Positions 8,782 through 18,431 of a stretch of DNA of 33,820 nucleotides are shown in pieces. Under the pieces are notes generated by a model. That model was not told the DNA's origin, made no database searches, and saw nothing but the letters and a program-made list of their open reading frames with translations. The position numbers and the translations under genes are program-made. The stretch is from Chitinophagales bacterium (GTDB lineage: Bacteria > Bacteroidota > Bacteroidia > Chitinophagales > Saprospiraceae): positions 1 through 33,820 of the forward strand of contig JAAFIM010000038.1 in NCBI GenBank assembly GCA_013297745.1, given 5' to 3'. Position 1 is the first letter of the stretch. Each line of letters opens with the position of its first letter.

Positions 8782-11700
8782 ATGCGATATTTTTTCCCCT
8801 ATCTATTACTATTTTATATATTTTTAACAGAAACCAAAGCCCAAATTTTATTCCAAGACATAGCAGATTACAGTATTAATTTGGGACAAGTAGCAAATTT
8901 TGATGCAGACGGCGATGGCGCAGCTGATTTATCCATATCGGGAAATTTTGCCAATTCTATGGGATTTTTTGTAATTTCTATCCCAAACGGCAACAGCGAC
9001 AGCCGCCATGTGCAAAGCCTTTCTAATGGTTTGAATGGGGTACAAAGGCTTAACTTTGGTCAAATAATATCAGCCAACAGCGGTAATTTTGTTAGCGCCC
9101 AAACCAATAGTTGTGTAGTTTGTATCAACAATACAGGCGATTGGCAAGGCGGAACAGCCGATACTTATGTAGGGTTTAGATTGGAAAAAAACAGCACGGG
9201 GCAAATACATTATGGCTGGCTAAGGGTGGCGGTAAGCAGCACGATTAATCAAATCACTATAAAAGAGATAGGTTTTCAACGCAGCCCTAGCATAAGCATA
9301 CAGGTTGGATTTGTACCAATCAATAACTTGACTATCAACGGTTTAGGCGGGGTTCAAACCATTAGCACAGACGACGGACAACTGCAAATACAAGCTCAAA
9401 TCAGCCCCCAAAACGCCAGCCTTCAGCAACTGAATTGGACTGTGGATAATCCCATTTTAGCGAATGTAGATGCCAACGGTTTATTAACCGCTTTGGCTGA
9501 CGGTTCGGTTTTGGTAAGGGCAGAAACCAACGACGGCAGCAGCATTTGGGACACAACTCGGGTGATAATTAGCAATCAAATCGTAAACGTGAACCAAATA
9601 GAGGTTAGTTACAACAACCCCATCCCCGAAATCAACAGTATGAACGGCACGCTGCAAATGACCGCCAACGCTTTACCTACTTATGCCAATAATAGGAATG
9701 TGAATTGGTCTGTTGATAATAAAGCCATAGCAAGTATTGATGCCAACGGGTTGCTTACCGCCAAACAGAACGGAACTGTGCGAGTAGTGGCCACTTCAGC
9801 TGACGGGGGGCGAGTTTCGGGGTACGAAACGGTACAAATTAACGGGCAATTTGTTTTTATAAGCGGACTTAGCATACAAGGCGGCAACAATATCAACTCC
9901 CCCAACGGCACTTTGCAACTTTCTGCGCTCATAAGCCCCAGCAATGCGAACGCGCCACTCGTAGCTTGGCAAGTAGATAGCCCCAAAATCGCTGAAATAA
10001 ACGCAGCAGGAGAGTTATTAGCCCATAGAAATGGAACTGTGCGTGTTACCGCCAAAGCTACAGACGGTAGCGGGGTAGAAAATACCACAATTATCAACAT
10101 CAGCAATCAATTCATACCCGTACAAAACATAACTGTAACGGGTGCAAGCGGTAATTCTATAAGTACAGACAACGGGATTTTACAAATGTTGGCTACAGTG
10201 CAACCAAGTAATGCCGATAATCGCAATTTTCATTGGCAAGTAGATAGCCCCCATATAGCCGAAATACGCCCGAACGGGCAACTTTTAGCCAAAACCAACG
10301 GAATTGTGCGAGTGTATGCTGTAGCTCAGGATAATTCTGGGATAATAGGTTCTAGAACTGTACAAATTAGCAACCAAATCATCAAAACCCAAACCTTACA
10401 GATACAGCCTACAAGCGGTTCTACAGCGATAAACTCGCCTTTTGGCAGTTTGCAACTAATACCCATTTTTACCCCACAAAATACCAGCAATCAGGACGTA
10501 GTTTGGACGGTTGATAATCCCAATTTAGCGGATATTTCCAGTACGGGGCTATTATTTGCTAAACAAAACGGTACTATCGTGGTCAATGCAATCAGCCAAG
10601 ACGGCAGCGGTGTAACAGGCAGTATAAATATCAACATTTCGGGGCAACCTACAGTGATGAACAGCTTACAAATACAGGGAAATTCAAGCATTTCTACCCC
10701 TTATGGCACAAGCCAACTATCCATTCTGTTCAGTCCCAGCAGTGCCACCAACCCGAGTGTAGTTTATACCTGCGATAGACCCAATATAGCGGTGGTTTCG
10801 CCTCAAGGTTTGGTGCAAGCGTTAGCGAATGGAACCGCGACCATCACCGCCACCGCCCAAGACGGGAGCGGGTTAAGCGCAAGTTTTTCTATTCTAATCA
10901 GCAATCAGGAGGTTTTAATCAATAATTTATCCGTGCAAAGCGGTAGAGGCACATTTTCTATCAACCAAGAACGGGACACACTACAGTTATACTCAATCTT
11001 TTCCCCCAGCAACGCCAGCAACAGCAACGTTTTTTGGGCAAGTAGCAACCCTTTAATCGCCACTATCACCAATAGCGGGTTGGTTAGCGCAGTAAGCAAT
11101 GGCAGCGTAACCATAACCGCCCATAGCCAAGACGGTAGCGGTTGGGTGGGGCAAGCGGTTATCAACGTTAGCAATCAGTTGATACCCGTACAAAATATAA
11201 GCATAAGCGGGCAAGCGGGCGCAAACAGCATCGGCACAGCCCTTGGAGAATTGCAATTATCGGCAAATATAAGCCCTAGCAACGCCAGCAATCAGCGCAT
11301 AGTTTGGAGTGTGGACAGCCCCCAAATTGCTTTTTTAAATCCTAATGGGGTTTTAATAGCTAGACAGAATGGAAATGTCAACGTAATAGCCCAATCTATA
11401 GACGGGAGCAACACCTTAGGCACAGCCAATTTTGCGATAAGCAACCAACCTATAGCCGTAAATCGGGTAAAAATTCTATCCAGCCGCAATTTTATCAACA
11501 ACAACGCCGATACTTTACACCTGTTCGCAAACGTTAGCCCCAGCAATGCTAACAATTCTAATATAATTTGGGTTTGTAACCCGCAAAATATCGCCACTAT
11601 CTCACAAAATGGGGTTTTAACCGCCCAAAATAATGGAGTTGCGCAAATCATAGCCCTAAGTCAAGATTTTAGCGGAGTAAGTGATACTTTTTTAGTTAAT

Positions 11701-14700
11701 ATCTCCAACCAAAACACAGCAGCAATAAGCCTTTCGGTAGTTTCCCAATCTGGTAATTACCAACTCAATACCCCCAACGAACAACTACAATTTATAGCGA
11801 ATTTTAGCCCAATTTCAGCCACCGCACCGAGTATTTTTTGGTCTGTAGATAATCCCAGCATAGCCCGCATCAACCCCAACGGGTTACTAACCGCCCTAAG
11901 CGATGGAATAGTAACCATTACCGCCCGCGCACAGGACGAAAATCGCAGTTTTGCCACCACTACAGTAACCGTAAGCGGTCAAAGCGTGCTGATTAGCAAC
12001 CTAGAATTAAACGGTTCTGGGGGTGTGAACGGGATAAACACCTTGAGAGGCAGTTTACAACTAATTCCAACCATAAATCCCAGCAATGCAACCAACACTA
12101 ACCTTGTGTTTAAAAGCCTTTCGGCGAATATAGCCCAAGTTACCCAAACGGGGAATGTGTTAGCTTTTTCTAACGGAATTGCGCAAATTGTAGCTTATAC
12201 TCAAGACGGTAGCGGTATTTGCGATACGATTGATATAACCATTAGCAACCAATTTGTACCCGTCTCCAATATAAGCGTGCAGGGAGTGGGGGGAATTACC
12301 TTTATCAACACAGCAGGGGGCAATTTACAACTACAAAATACGATTTCTCCCCTCGCTGCCACAGTTCAAAACGTGGGTTGGAGTGTAACTGACACCAATT
12401 TAGCGACAATTTCCGCACAAGGGCTGTTAAAAGCCAAATCCAACGGCATAGTTCGCGTACTTGCCCACGCCTTAGACGGTTCAAACGTGAGCGGATTTAT
12501 AGATATAGACATCACCAACCAACCCATTTGGGTACAAACTATCCAAGTACAGGGGCAAGGGGGACAGAATTTCATCAATATAGACAACCAAACGCTGCAA
12601 ATGGAGGCTATAGTACTGCCAGCTAACGCAAGCAACCCCGCTATTCGTTGGCAATTAGTGGGCGGGGGTACAGGTTGGGCTGCTATAAACGCAACTTCGG
12701 GCGTATTAACCCCAAGACACAACGGCACAATCACCATTAGAGCAACCTCTCAAGACGGTTCGTTAGTTTATGGGGAGACTACTATTACTATTAGCAACCA
12801 AACCAGCCCTACACTTTCTATAACCAGTGTGAGCCTAAACGCAGCCAATAACTTCATCAACACGGACAAAGGACGTTTACAAATCACCGCAACTTTATCC
12901 CCCAACGCAGCGAATAGAAACCGAACTTGGAGCGTAAGCCCAGCGCATTTGGCGAGTATAGACCAACGCGGGATTTTACAAGCTATCAACAACGGAACAG
13001 TTACGGTTACCGCCACTTCATTTGTTGGCGGATTGAGCGACGATTTTATAGTAACAATCAGCAACCAATACCAACCCGTTCAAAACATCAACTTAAGCAC
13101 AATCAGCGGCTCTACCAACATAACCGTTCCCAACGGCACGGACAGGTTGCAAACCAACATACAACCCACTAACGCCAGCAATTCAGCGATTTTCTACAGC
13201 CTAAATCCTAGCAATTTGGCGCATATTAGCACATCGGGGGAAATTACCGCTTTTGCAAACGGAACTATCACCGCTACGGCTTTCAGTTTGGACGGCTCTA
13301 ACCAAAGAGAAGCGATTATTATCAACATCAGCAACCAACGCCAAGAAATCAGCAGCTTGAGTATAAACAGCCCCAGCAGCGCGATAAACACAGCTTTCGG
13401 AGAATTAGCAATTTCATTTACGAGTAGCCCCAATTTGGTAAATGTAGCTTACAGCGTCAGCGACAACAGCATCGCCCAAATCAACCCACAAGGGATTTTG
13501 ACCCCAATCGCCAACGGCAGCGTTTGGGTAAGAGTTCGCGCTTTGGATGGTTCCAACCTTAGCGATAGCGTGCAAATTTCTATCAGCAATCAACCCGTTC
13601 TTATCAACGCAATAAGCGTAAGCGGCTCAAATTTTATCAACCAAACCAGCGGACAAGCCCAACTTACCGCCAGCATTAGCCCCAGCAACGCCAATAATCA
13701 AAACATAATTTGGGCTGTAAATGACGAAAATTTAGCGACTATTTCCGCACAGGGCATATTAACCGCCAAAAATAACGGCATTGTACAAATTTACGCACTA
13801 AGTCAAGACGGCAGCGGAATTACAGGAAATTTTTCCATAACGGTTAGCAACCAAAACATAGCAGCCAGCAGCTTGAGTATTTCCAGCAGCACAGCACAAA
13901 ATCAAATCAATACAGCGTTTGGTGCTCTACAAATGTTGGCTAACTTCTCCCCTGCCAACGCCAGCAACCAAAATGTCATCTGGTCTGTTGATAATCCCCT
14001 ACTCGCTTTCATACAACCCAACGGTAAACTGTACGCCATAAGCAACGGAACGGTTATAGTGCAAGCGCACAGCCGCGATGGAGCGAACCTTTTAGCCAGC
14101 TTTTCCGTGTCTATCCAAAATCAACTGATAAAAGTGCAACAAATAGGGCTTAGTTTTTCAAATAATACTATCGCCATTGATAAAGGTACATCACAAATTA
14201 GCTACAGCACCAACCCTATCGGGAATAATAATGTATATTTTCAGTCTCAACAGCCCACTTTAGGCAATATCAATCAGTACGGGCTAATCACTGCCATTCA
14301 GAATGGTTGGTTATTGCTGAAAGGATACGCTCAAGACAGCTCAGGAGTTACCATTTTAGACTCTATTTTTATCAATAATCAACACCAACTCGCTACTGCC
14401 GCGCAAATCTCCACCATAGGGAATATATTTGAAATAAATCAACCCTTTGGAACCCTACAACTCACTGCCACAGCCATTCCCAGCAGTACAATACCTACAG
14501 CATTCCAATGGACGAGCAGCAACCCCGGCATAGCACAAATATACCCCAACGGGCTTTTGGTGGGTAGAAATAACGGGGTGGTTACGATAACAGCGCGCGC
14601 CTTAGACGGTAGCAATGTTTTCACCACTCAAAATGTAACAATTAGCAACCAATCAATAGTCGCTACAGGGCTAAATTTGACCTCTTCTACAGGCGCAAAT

Positions 14701-16314
14701 ACGATAACTACCACCAACGGCAGCCTACAGATGCTCTGCGCCGTACAACCAGCCAACGCAAGCATTCAAAACGTGTATTTTTTCACCAATAATCCAGCCA
14801 TTGCTACCATAAATCAACAAGGTTTGCTCATAGCGAGGGGCAACGGCATAGTCGCTGTACAGGTTCGGACTATTGACGGTACAAATTTAACCACAGCTTT
14901 TACCGTAACGATAACAAACCAACCCACATTGGTCACCAATTTAAGCATAAGCACGGTTAGCAATCAATACCTAATCAATACTTCAGAGGGGATATTACAA
15001 TTTACAAGCCATTTTATCCCCGCCACACCCAGCAATAATCGCCTCGCTTGGGCTGTAACCCCCAGCAATTTAGCTCATATAAACGAAAACGGGTTATTAA
15101 CAGCCTATCAGAACGGGGTTGTTAGCGTTTCAGCGCGCAGTTTGGACGGTAGCAACTTTGTAGCGACCCGCAACGTAACGATTAGCAACCAATCTATTTA
15201 TATTCACAGTTTCAACCCAACCGCAACTTCAGGCGGTCATCTTATCAACACCCGCTTTGGACAAAGTCAATTTGTAGCCAATCCCAGCCCCGCCAACGCC
15301 AGCAGCATTTCCAATATCTGGTGGTCTGACAATCCACAAATTGCATCGGTTTCAGATAACGGATTTGTGCGCGCACACCAAAACGGCAGCGCAAAAATCT
15401 ATTTACAAGCCTTAGATAGAGGCGAGCATTTGGATTCTTTGCTCGTAACGGTTAGTAATCAGCCCGTTATTTGCGATAGTTTGCATATTTTTGCACAAAG
15501 TCAGCTAAATTTTATCAATATATTTGCAGGAAATCGGAATATAATTGCTAACTTTGCCCCCGCTTTGATTAGCAACCCTAATCTTGCTTGGTTTATAGAT
15601 AAACCCAATTTAGCCCGTATTGATGCCAATGGACAAGTTACCGCTTTAGGTTTTGGAAATGACACCATAATCATAACAGCCCGAACCCAAGACCGAAGCG
15701 CAAAAACGGCAATTTGCAGCCTAATTTTATCCAATCAAATCCCCGTCAATGGCTATTTGGTGGAAGAAATTGAGGTTTTTAGCAACAACGCCAACAACAG
15801 TATTAGCCTCAATAACGGCACTTTGCAATTATTTACCAACATATTCCCACAATTCGCCAGCAATACCCAACTCAACTGGAGTGTAGAAAATCCCCAAATT
15901 GCGACTATAGACGCGCAAGGGCTAATTACAGCACACAGCGACGGCACAATGATGGCTTTTGCACACAGCAGCGACGGCGGGCGGGTTTCTGGTTTGTTGG
16001 AAATACAAGTTAGCAACCAAATTATAGCCGTACAAGAATTAACCACAGCAACAGAAGAAAATTTACACGTACAAATTTTTCCCAATCCTGTAAATGATTA
16101 TTTTAATTTGCGGGTGGAAAACGCAGCACTTGGCGAGCTACAACTATATATTTATAGCCTTGCAGGACAGCCAGTTTTTAGCCAGCAGTTATTTGTTAGC
16201 CAAAATCAAGAACAGTTTTTGGTAGAAAATTTACCCTTATTGCCTCCCGCTACTTATATATTGCGGTTGCAAAATGATAAAATAACAAAAACTGTGCTGC
16301 TCATCAAAAAGTAA
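8782..16314 (+). CDS. Giant Big_2-type Ig-repeat surface protein with T9SS sorting domain
   Basis: The 2,510-residue protein starts at the ATG at 8782, which gives a good signal peptide (MRYFFPYLLLFYIFLTETKAQ). Residues ~22-178 form an N-terminal domain with a FDADGDGAADL Ca-binding-like motif and a HYGWLRV segment. Residues 179-2419 are 25 tandem repeats of about 86-96 residues. Each has the pattern I-N/S-T-x-G-x-L-Q-L, then SPSNAS, W-x-V-x-x-P-x-I-A-x-I, G-L-L-T-A, N-G-x-V-x-V and S-Q-D-G-S-G, and closes with ISNQ; this is the Big_2 bacterial Ig-like fold. The last ~80 residues (FPNPVNDYF, YILRLQNDK) are a type A T9SS C-terminal domain. The protein should be exported through T9SS and attached outside the outer membrane, where it may act as an adhesin. 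The substrate is unknown. Confidence 0.9.
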   Translation: MRYFFPYLLLFYIFLTETKAQILFQDIADYSINLGQVANFDADGDGAADLSISGNFANSMGFFVISIPNGNSDSRHVQSLSNGLNGVQRLNFGQIISANSGNFVSAQTNSCVVCINNTGDWQGGTADTYVGFRLEKNSTGQIHYGWLRVAVSSTINQITIKEIGFQRSPSISIQVGFVPINNLTINGLGGVQTISTDDGQLQIQAQISPQNASLQQLNWTVDNPILANVDANGLLTALADGSVLVRAETNDGSSIWDTTRVIISNQIVNVNQIEVSYNNPIPEINSMNGTLQMTANALPTYANNRNVNWSVDNKAIASIDANGLLTAKQNGTVRVVATSADGGRVSGYETVQINGQFVFISGLSIQGGNNINSPNGTLQLSALISPSNANAPLVAWQVDSPKIAEINAAGELLAHRNGTVRVTAKATDGSGVENTTIINISNQFIPVQNITVTGASGNSISTDNGILQMLATVQPSNADNRNFHWQVDSPHIAEIRPNGQLLAKTNGIVRVYAVAQDNSGIIGSRTVQISNQIIKTQTLQIQPTSGSTAINSPFGSLQLIPIFTPQNTSNQDVVWTVDNPNLADISSTGLLFAKQNGTIVVNAISQDGSGVTGSININISGQPTVMNSLQIQGNSSISTPYGTSQLSILFSPSSATNPSVVYTCDRPNIAVVSPQGLVQALANGTATITATAQDGSGLSASFSILISNQEVLINNLSVQSGRGTFSINQERDTLQLYSIFSPSNASNSNVFWASSNPLIATITNSGLVSAVSNGSVTITAHSQDGSGWVGQAVINVSNQLIPVQNISISGQAGANSIGTALGELQLSANISPSNASNQRIVWSVDSPQIAFLNPNGVLIARQNGNVNVIAQSIDGSNTLGTANFAISNQPIAVNRVKILSSRNFINNNADTLHLFANVSPSNANNSNIIWVCNPQNIATISQNGVLTAQNNGVAQIIALSQDFSGVSDTFLVNISNQNTAAISLSVVSQSGNYQLNTPNEQLQFIANFSPISATAPSIFWSVDNPSIARINPNGLLTALSDGIVTITARAQDENRSFATTTVTVSGQSVLISNLELNGSGGVNGINTLRGSLQLIPTINPSNATNTNLVFKSLSANIAQVTQTGNVLAFSNGIAQIVAYTQDGSGICDTIDITISNQFVPVSNISVQGVGGITFINTAGGNLQLQNTISPLAATVQNVGWSVTDTNLATISAQGLLKAKSNGIVRVLAHALDGSNVSGFIDIDITNQPIWVQTIQVQGQGGQNFINIDNQTLQMEAIVLPANASNPAIRWQLVGGGTGWAAINATSGVLTPRHNGTITIRATSQDGSLVYGETTITISNQTSPTLSITSVSLNAANNFINTDKGRLQITATLSPNAANRNRTWSVSPAHLASIDQRGILQAINNGTVTVTATSFVGGLSDDFIVTISNQYQPVQNINLSTISGSTNITVPNGTDRLQTNIQPTNASNSAIFYSLNPSNLAHISTSGEITAFANGTITATAFSLDGSNQREAIIINISNQRQEISSLSINSPSSAINTAFGELAISFTSSPNLVNVAYSVSDNSIAQINPQGILTPIANGSVWVRVRALDGSNLSDSVQISISNQPVLINAISVSGSNFINQTSGQAQLTASISPSNANNQNIIWAVNDENLATISAQGILTAKNNGIVQIYALSQDGSGITGNFSITVSNQNIAASSLSISSSTAQNQINTAFGALQMLANFSPANASNQNVIWSVDNPLLAFIQPNGKLYAISNGTVIVQAHSRDGANLLASFSVSIQNQLIKVQQIGLSFSNNTIAIDKGTSQISYSTNPIGNNNVYFQSQQPTLGNINQYGLITAIQNGWLLLKGYAQDSSGVTILDSIFINNQHQLATAAQISTIGNIFEINQPFGTLQLTATAIPSSTIPTAFQWTSSNPGIAQIYPNGLLVGRNNGVVTITARALDGSNVFTTQNVTISNQSIVATGLNLTSSTGANTITTTNGSLQMLCAVQPANASIQNVYFFTNNPAIATINQQGLLIARGNGIVAVQVRTIDGTNLTTAFTVTITNQPTLVTNLSISTVSNQYLINTSEGILQFTSHFIPATPSNNRLAWAVTPSNLAHINENGLLTAYQNGVVSVSARSLDGSNFVATRNVTISNQSIYIHSFNPTATSGGHLINTRFGQSQFVANPSPANASSISNIWWSDNPQIASVSDNGFVRAHQNGSAKIYLQALDRGEHLDSLLVTVSNQPVICDSLHIFAQSQLNFINIFAGNRNIIANFAPALISNPNLAWFIDKPNLARIDANGQVTALGFGNDTIIITARTQDRSAKTAICSLILSNQIPVNGYLVEEIEVFSNNANNSISLNNGTLQLFTNIFPQFASNTQLNWSVENPQIATIDAQGLITAHSDGTMMAFAHSSDGGRVSGLLEIQVSNQIIAVQELTTATEENLHVQIFPNPVNDYFNLRVENAALGELQLYIYSLAGQPVFSQQLFVSQNQEQFLVENLPLLPPATYILRLQNDKITKTVLLIKK
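9316..16038 (+). repeat. 25 tandem coding repeats (about 270 bp each)
   Basis: These are protein-level tandem repeats inside the giant surface protein, counted by the ISNQ (or VSNQ, ITNQ, INGQ, ISGQ) block that closes each unit. Units are about 260-290 bp. They are diverged in DNA sequence, with only short near-identities such as the GACGGTAGCG and AGCAACCAA words, so the array is old and should be less prone to slippage than young identical repeats. The most degenerate units are numbers 19, 23 and 24. Confidence 0.85.
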
Positions 16315-16336
16315 AATCCTTAAAATTTATACCGTT

Positions 16337-16372
16337 AAGCGCTATTGTTGGGAAACGATTGCGCTTTTTTTT
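16337..16372 (+). terminator. Terminator after the giant surface protein gene
   Basis: AAGCGC (16337-16342) pairs with GCGCTT (16361-16366). After one T-T mismatch the stem extends with a second short helix around a GGGA loop. A run of T residues follows. Confidence 0.75.
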
Positions 16373-16421
16373 ATGTTTTTATAAAAAAATACGGTTTTAA
16401 TAGAAAAAAATTGTATAAAAG

Positions 16422-16452
16422 TTTGCAGGTTCAAAAAAATGACTTACCTTTG
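16422..16452 (+). promoter_or_regulatory. Promoter of rplU-rpmA
   Basis: TTTG (16422-16425), a 19-base spacer, then TACCTTTG (16445-16452) is an exact match to the Bacteroidota housekeeping promoter TTTG-N19-TANNTTTG. The leader to the rplU ATG is about 35 bases. Confidence 0.85.
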
Positions 16453-16491
16453 CGGCTCAATTGTTGAACGCAATATAAATATTTACAAAAA

Positions 16492-16800
16492 ATGTACGCA
16501 ATCGTAGAAATCCAAGGCAAACAGTTCAAAGTAAGTGAAGGTCAAAGCATCTTCACCAACCGTTTTGATGTGGAAGAGGGCAGCCAAGTTACCTTTGAAA
16601 AGGTACTCCTCGTTTCCAAAGACGGCTCGTTCCAAATCGGCGCACCCACAGTAGCGGGTGTATCAGTAAAAGCGACCGTTGTTCAACATCTTAAAGCCGA
16701 CAAAGTGTTAATTTTCAAGAAAAAACGTCGTAAAGGCTACCAAATTTTGAAAGGACACCGTCAAGCAATTTCAAAACTTGAAATCGGCGCTATAGGCTAA
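16492..16800 (+). CDS. rplU: 50S ribosomal protein L21
   Basis: The 102-residue protein binds 23S rRNA in the large subunit. It has the typical N-terminus MYAIVEIQGKQFKV and the basic L21 signature KKKRRKGYQILKGHRQ near residues 76-92. The length is normal. It is followed by rpmA after 42 bases, the order conserved across bacteria. The start is preceded by an A-rich leader with no Shine-Dalgarno sequence, as is usual in Bacteroidota. Confidence 0.98.
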   Translation: MYAIVEIQGKQFKVSEGQSIFTNRFDVEEGSQVTFEKVLLVSKDGSFQIGAPTVAGVSVKATVVQHLKADKVLIFKKKRRKGYQILKGHRQAISKLEIGAIG

Positions 16801-16842
16801 GCAATTTCCTTTTTTCCAAACACAACAAAAACATTCTAAAAA

Positions 16843-17103
16843 ATGGCACACAAGAAAGGTGTCGGTTCTACCGACAACGGCCGCGACAGCCACAGCAAGC
16901 GCTTGGGCGTTAAATTGTTTGGTGGTCAGCAAGCTATAGCTGGCAACATCATCATTCGCCAACGCGGCACCCGCTTCCACGCGGGCGAAAATACTTATTT
17001 GAGCAATGATTTTAGCATTCACGCGGCTGTAGCTGGTACGGTAACTTTTACCACAGGCAGAAAAAACCGCAAATTTGTGAACATCGTTCCTGCCCAAGCC
17101 TAA
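16843..17103 (+). CDS. rpmA: 50S ribosomal protein L27
   Basis: The 86-residue protein sits near the peptidyl-transferase centre. It begins [16 protein letters not shown], the unprocessed L27 N-terminus, without the cleavable extension seen in Firmicutes. It carries the L27 signature [15 protein letters not shown] around residues 43-57. It is the second gene of the rplU-rpmA operon and is ended by the first copy of a terminator that occurs three times in the next 1.9 kb. Confidence 0.98.
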   Translation: MAHKKGVGSTDNGRDSHSKRLGVKLFGGQQAIAGNIIIRQRGTRFHAGENTYLSNDFSIHAAVAGTVTFTTGRKNRKFVNIVPAQA

Positions 17104-17112
17104 TTTTAAGGC

Positions 17113-17153
17113 AATAAAAAAGCTGCTTTTCGTGATGAGAAGCAGCTTTTTTT
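17113..17153 (+). terminator. Repeated 41-bp terminator, copy 1 (after rpmA)
   Basis: The stem GCTGCTT/AAGCAGC is extended by T-G, T-A and C-G pairs to a GTGAT loop and by A-run/T-run pairing outside. The 41 bases are identical to the copies at 17745 and 18939. The conserved GC just before the repeat is shared with copy 3 only. Confidence 0.9.
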
Positions 17154-17194
17154 ATAGTTCTTTTATAATTTTATCTGATAAAAACTCAAAAAAT

Positions 17195-17749
17195 ATGAAA
17201 AATATAGACAAAAAAAGCCTCGAACGCGCTTATCAATTGTTTGAAACTGGAGATATAAACCGAATAGAAATTGGCACAACCAAAGGCTTACAACAAATAC
17301 ATAAGTATTTATTTGGAGATTTATATAATTTTGCTGGGCAAATTCGCAGCCAAAATATATCAAAAGGTGGATTTCGTTTTGCCACAGCTTTGTACTTACA
17401 CGAAATTTTAGTCAAAATAGAACAAATGCCAGAAACTAATTTTGAGCAAATTATAGCCAAATATGTAGAAATGAATATAGCGCATCCATTTATGGAAGGC
17501 AATGGCAGAACAATGCGAATATGGCTGGATATGATGTTAAAAACTCGGTTAAAAAAAGTAACTAATTGGCAATTTGTGGATAAAACCCTTTATTTACAAG
17601 CTATGGAACGCAGCCCTATCAACGCTTTAGAGCTTAAAACATTGATTTTTGCTCACTTGAGCGAAGATATTGATAACCGCGAAATTATCTTTAAAGGCAT
17701 AGAACAATCGTATTATTATGAAGGTTATCAAAAAGATGATAACGAATAA
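17195..17749 (+). CDS. fic: Class III Fic protein (AMP transferase)
   Basis: The 184-residue Fic-domain enzyme is predicted to transfer AMP from ATP to a target protein. The core motif [12 protein letters not shown] (residues 97-108) holds the catalytic H97, metal-binding E101 and R108. The C-terminal helix contains S172-Y-Y-Y-E176-G177, the (S/T)xxxE(G/N) inhibitory motif, placed C-terminally as in class III Fic proteins, whose Glu blocks productive ATP binding until it is displaced. From memory, the whole protein closely resembles Neisseria meningitidis NmFic, including the GGFRFA and YLQAMERSP segments. NmFic is controlled by oligomerisation and self-AMPylation and can modify DNA gyrase. 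The chosen ATG avoids a longer frame that would start inside the rpmA terminator. No separate antitoxin gene is adjacent, which fits a self-inhibited enzyme. Confidence 0.93.
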   Translation: MKNIDKKSLERAYQLFETGDINRIEIGTTKGLQQIHKYLFGDLYNFAGQIRSQNISKGGFRFATALYLHEILVKIEQMPETNFEQIIAKYVEMNIAHPFMEGNGRTMRIWLDMMLKTRLKKVTNWQFVDKTLYLQAMERSPINALELKTLIFAHLSEDIDNREIIFKGIEQSYYYEGYQKDDNE

Positions 17750-17785
17750 AAAAGCTGCTTTTCGTGATGAGAAGCAGCTTTTTTT
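17745..17785. terminator. Repeated 41-bp terminator, copy 2 (between fic and lipoprotein gene)
   Basis: This copy is identical to copies 1 and 3. The fic stop codon TAA (17747-17749) lies inside the repeat's leading AATAAA, so the repeat begins exactly at the end of the fic reading frame. It can act on both strands: for fic (+) and for the convergent collagen-like lipoprotein gene (-). Confidence 0.9.
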
Positions 17786-17803
17786 GTTAGGATTATTTTT
17801 TAC

Positions 17804-18361
17804 TTAGTTTTCTAATTCAAAAGTTTCTTTTATTTGTTGGTAGTCTTGCCAATTAACATCTGGATTAGCTTCCATTGCATAAGATTCAATTGTTACAATT
17901 TTAAATCTTCTTGTGCTGGTTGGTAAACCCGTTTGAGTATTATCGCTATCTTGTTTAGAAATTCTAACCACATTTAAGTTATAAGCAAAATTCCACTGGG
18001 TGAAATAAGCACTAGTAGTAATTTCTGTCCAAGGCATATTTAGCCAAGCACCAGCCAAAGTTGGGCTTTCCATAAAAACTTGCACGCTTCCATTATCTAA
18101 AATATCTTGAGTGATATTATAATCTGTAATGTCAGCGTAATAAATGGGATTAGATTGAACCCAAGCCCCTACAGGAACGTCCCAAGTGGTAGAAAAAACA
18201 TTAGCGTTACCATCTTGTCCGTCTGCACCATTTTGACCTGCTGGGCCTTGCTGCCCCTGCGCGCCAGTTGCACCTTGAGGGCCTGCTGGGCCTGTGTCCC
18301 CTTTTTTACAAGATTGCAAAACAACCAATAAAAGCAGTAAAAAAAACGTAATTTGCTTCAT
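17804..18361 (-). CDS. Collagen-like lipoprotein
   Basis: The 185-residue product begins with a lipoprotein signal peptide ending LQSC (C18 lipidated). Directly after it are 11 Gly-X-Y triplets (GDT GPA GPQ GAT GAQ through GNA, about residues 21-53), a short collagen-like stalk. The remaining ~130 residues form a Trp/Tyr-rich globular domain (TTWDVPVGAW, NMPWTEITTSAYFTQ) of the type often attached to such stalks in Bacteroidota; its function is unknown. It is probably anchored in the outer membrane. It is divergent from the Xre regulator gene, and the -7 elements of the two promoters sit only 6 bases apart, so the regulator may control it. Confidence 0.85.
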   Translation of the reverse strand: MKQITFFLLLLLVVLQSCKKGDTGPAGPQGATGAQGQQGPAGQNGADGQDGNANVFSTTWDVPVGAWVQSNPIYYADITDYNITQDILDNGSVQVFMESPTLAGAWLNMPWTEITTSAYFTQWNFAYNLNVVRISKQDSDNTQTGLPTSTRRFKIVTIESYAMEANPDVNWQDYQQIKETFELEN

Positions 18362-18396
18362 TTTAAAATTTTTTTGAAGTTTTTAAATAAAAAAAG

Positions 18397-18425
18397 TTGC
18401 CGATACAAAAATGTTTGTATCTTTG
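18397..18425 (+). promoter_or_regulatory. Promoter of the Xre-type regulator gene
   Basis: TTG at 18397-18399, an 18-base spacer, then TATCTTTG at 18418-18425 is close to the Bacteroidota consensus. Transcription would start near 18432, inside the opposing -7 element. Confidence 0.65.
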
Positions 18426-18431
18426 CGACTG

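Noticed and set aside
9316-16038. Regular ~270-bp periodicity that might suggest a repeat array such as CRISPR
   Set aside because: The repeats are coding, too long and diverged at the DNA level, with no short identical repeat/spacer pattern.
9681-16085. Many minus-strand open frames inside the giant Ig-like gene
   Set aside because: They are hydrophobic, repetitive antisense shadows of the coding repeats, with no promoter, signal or family match.
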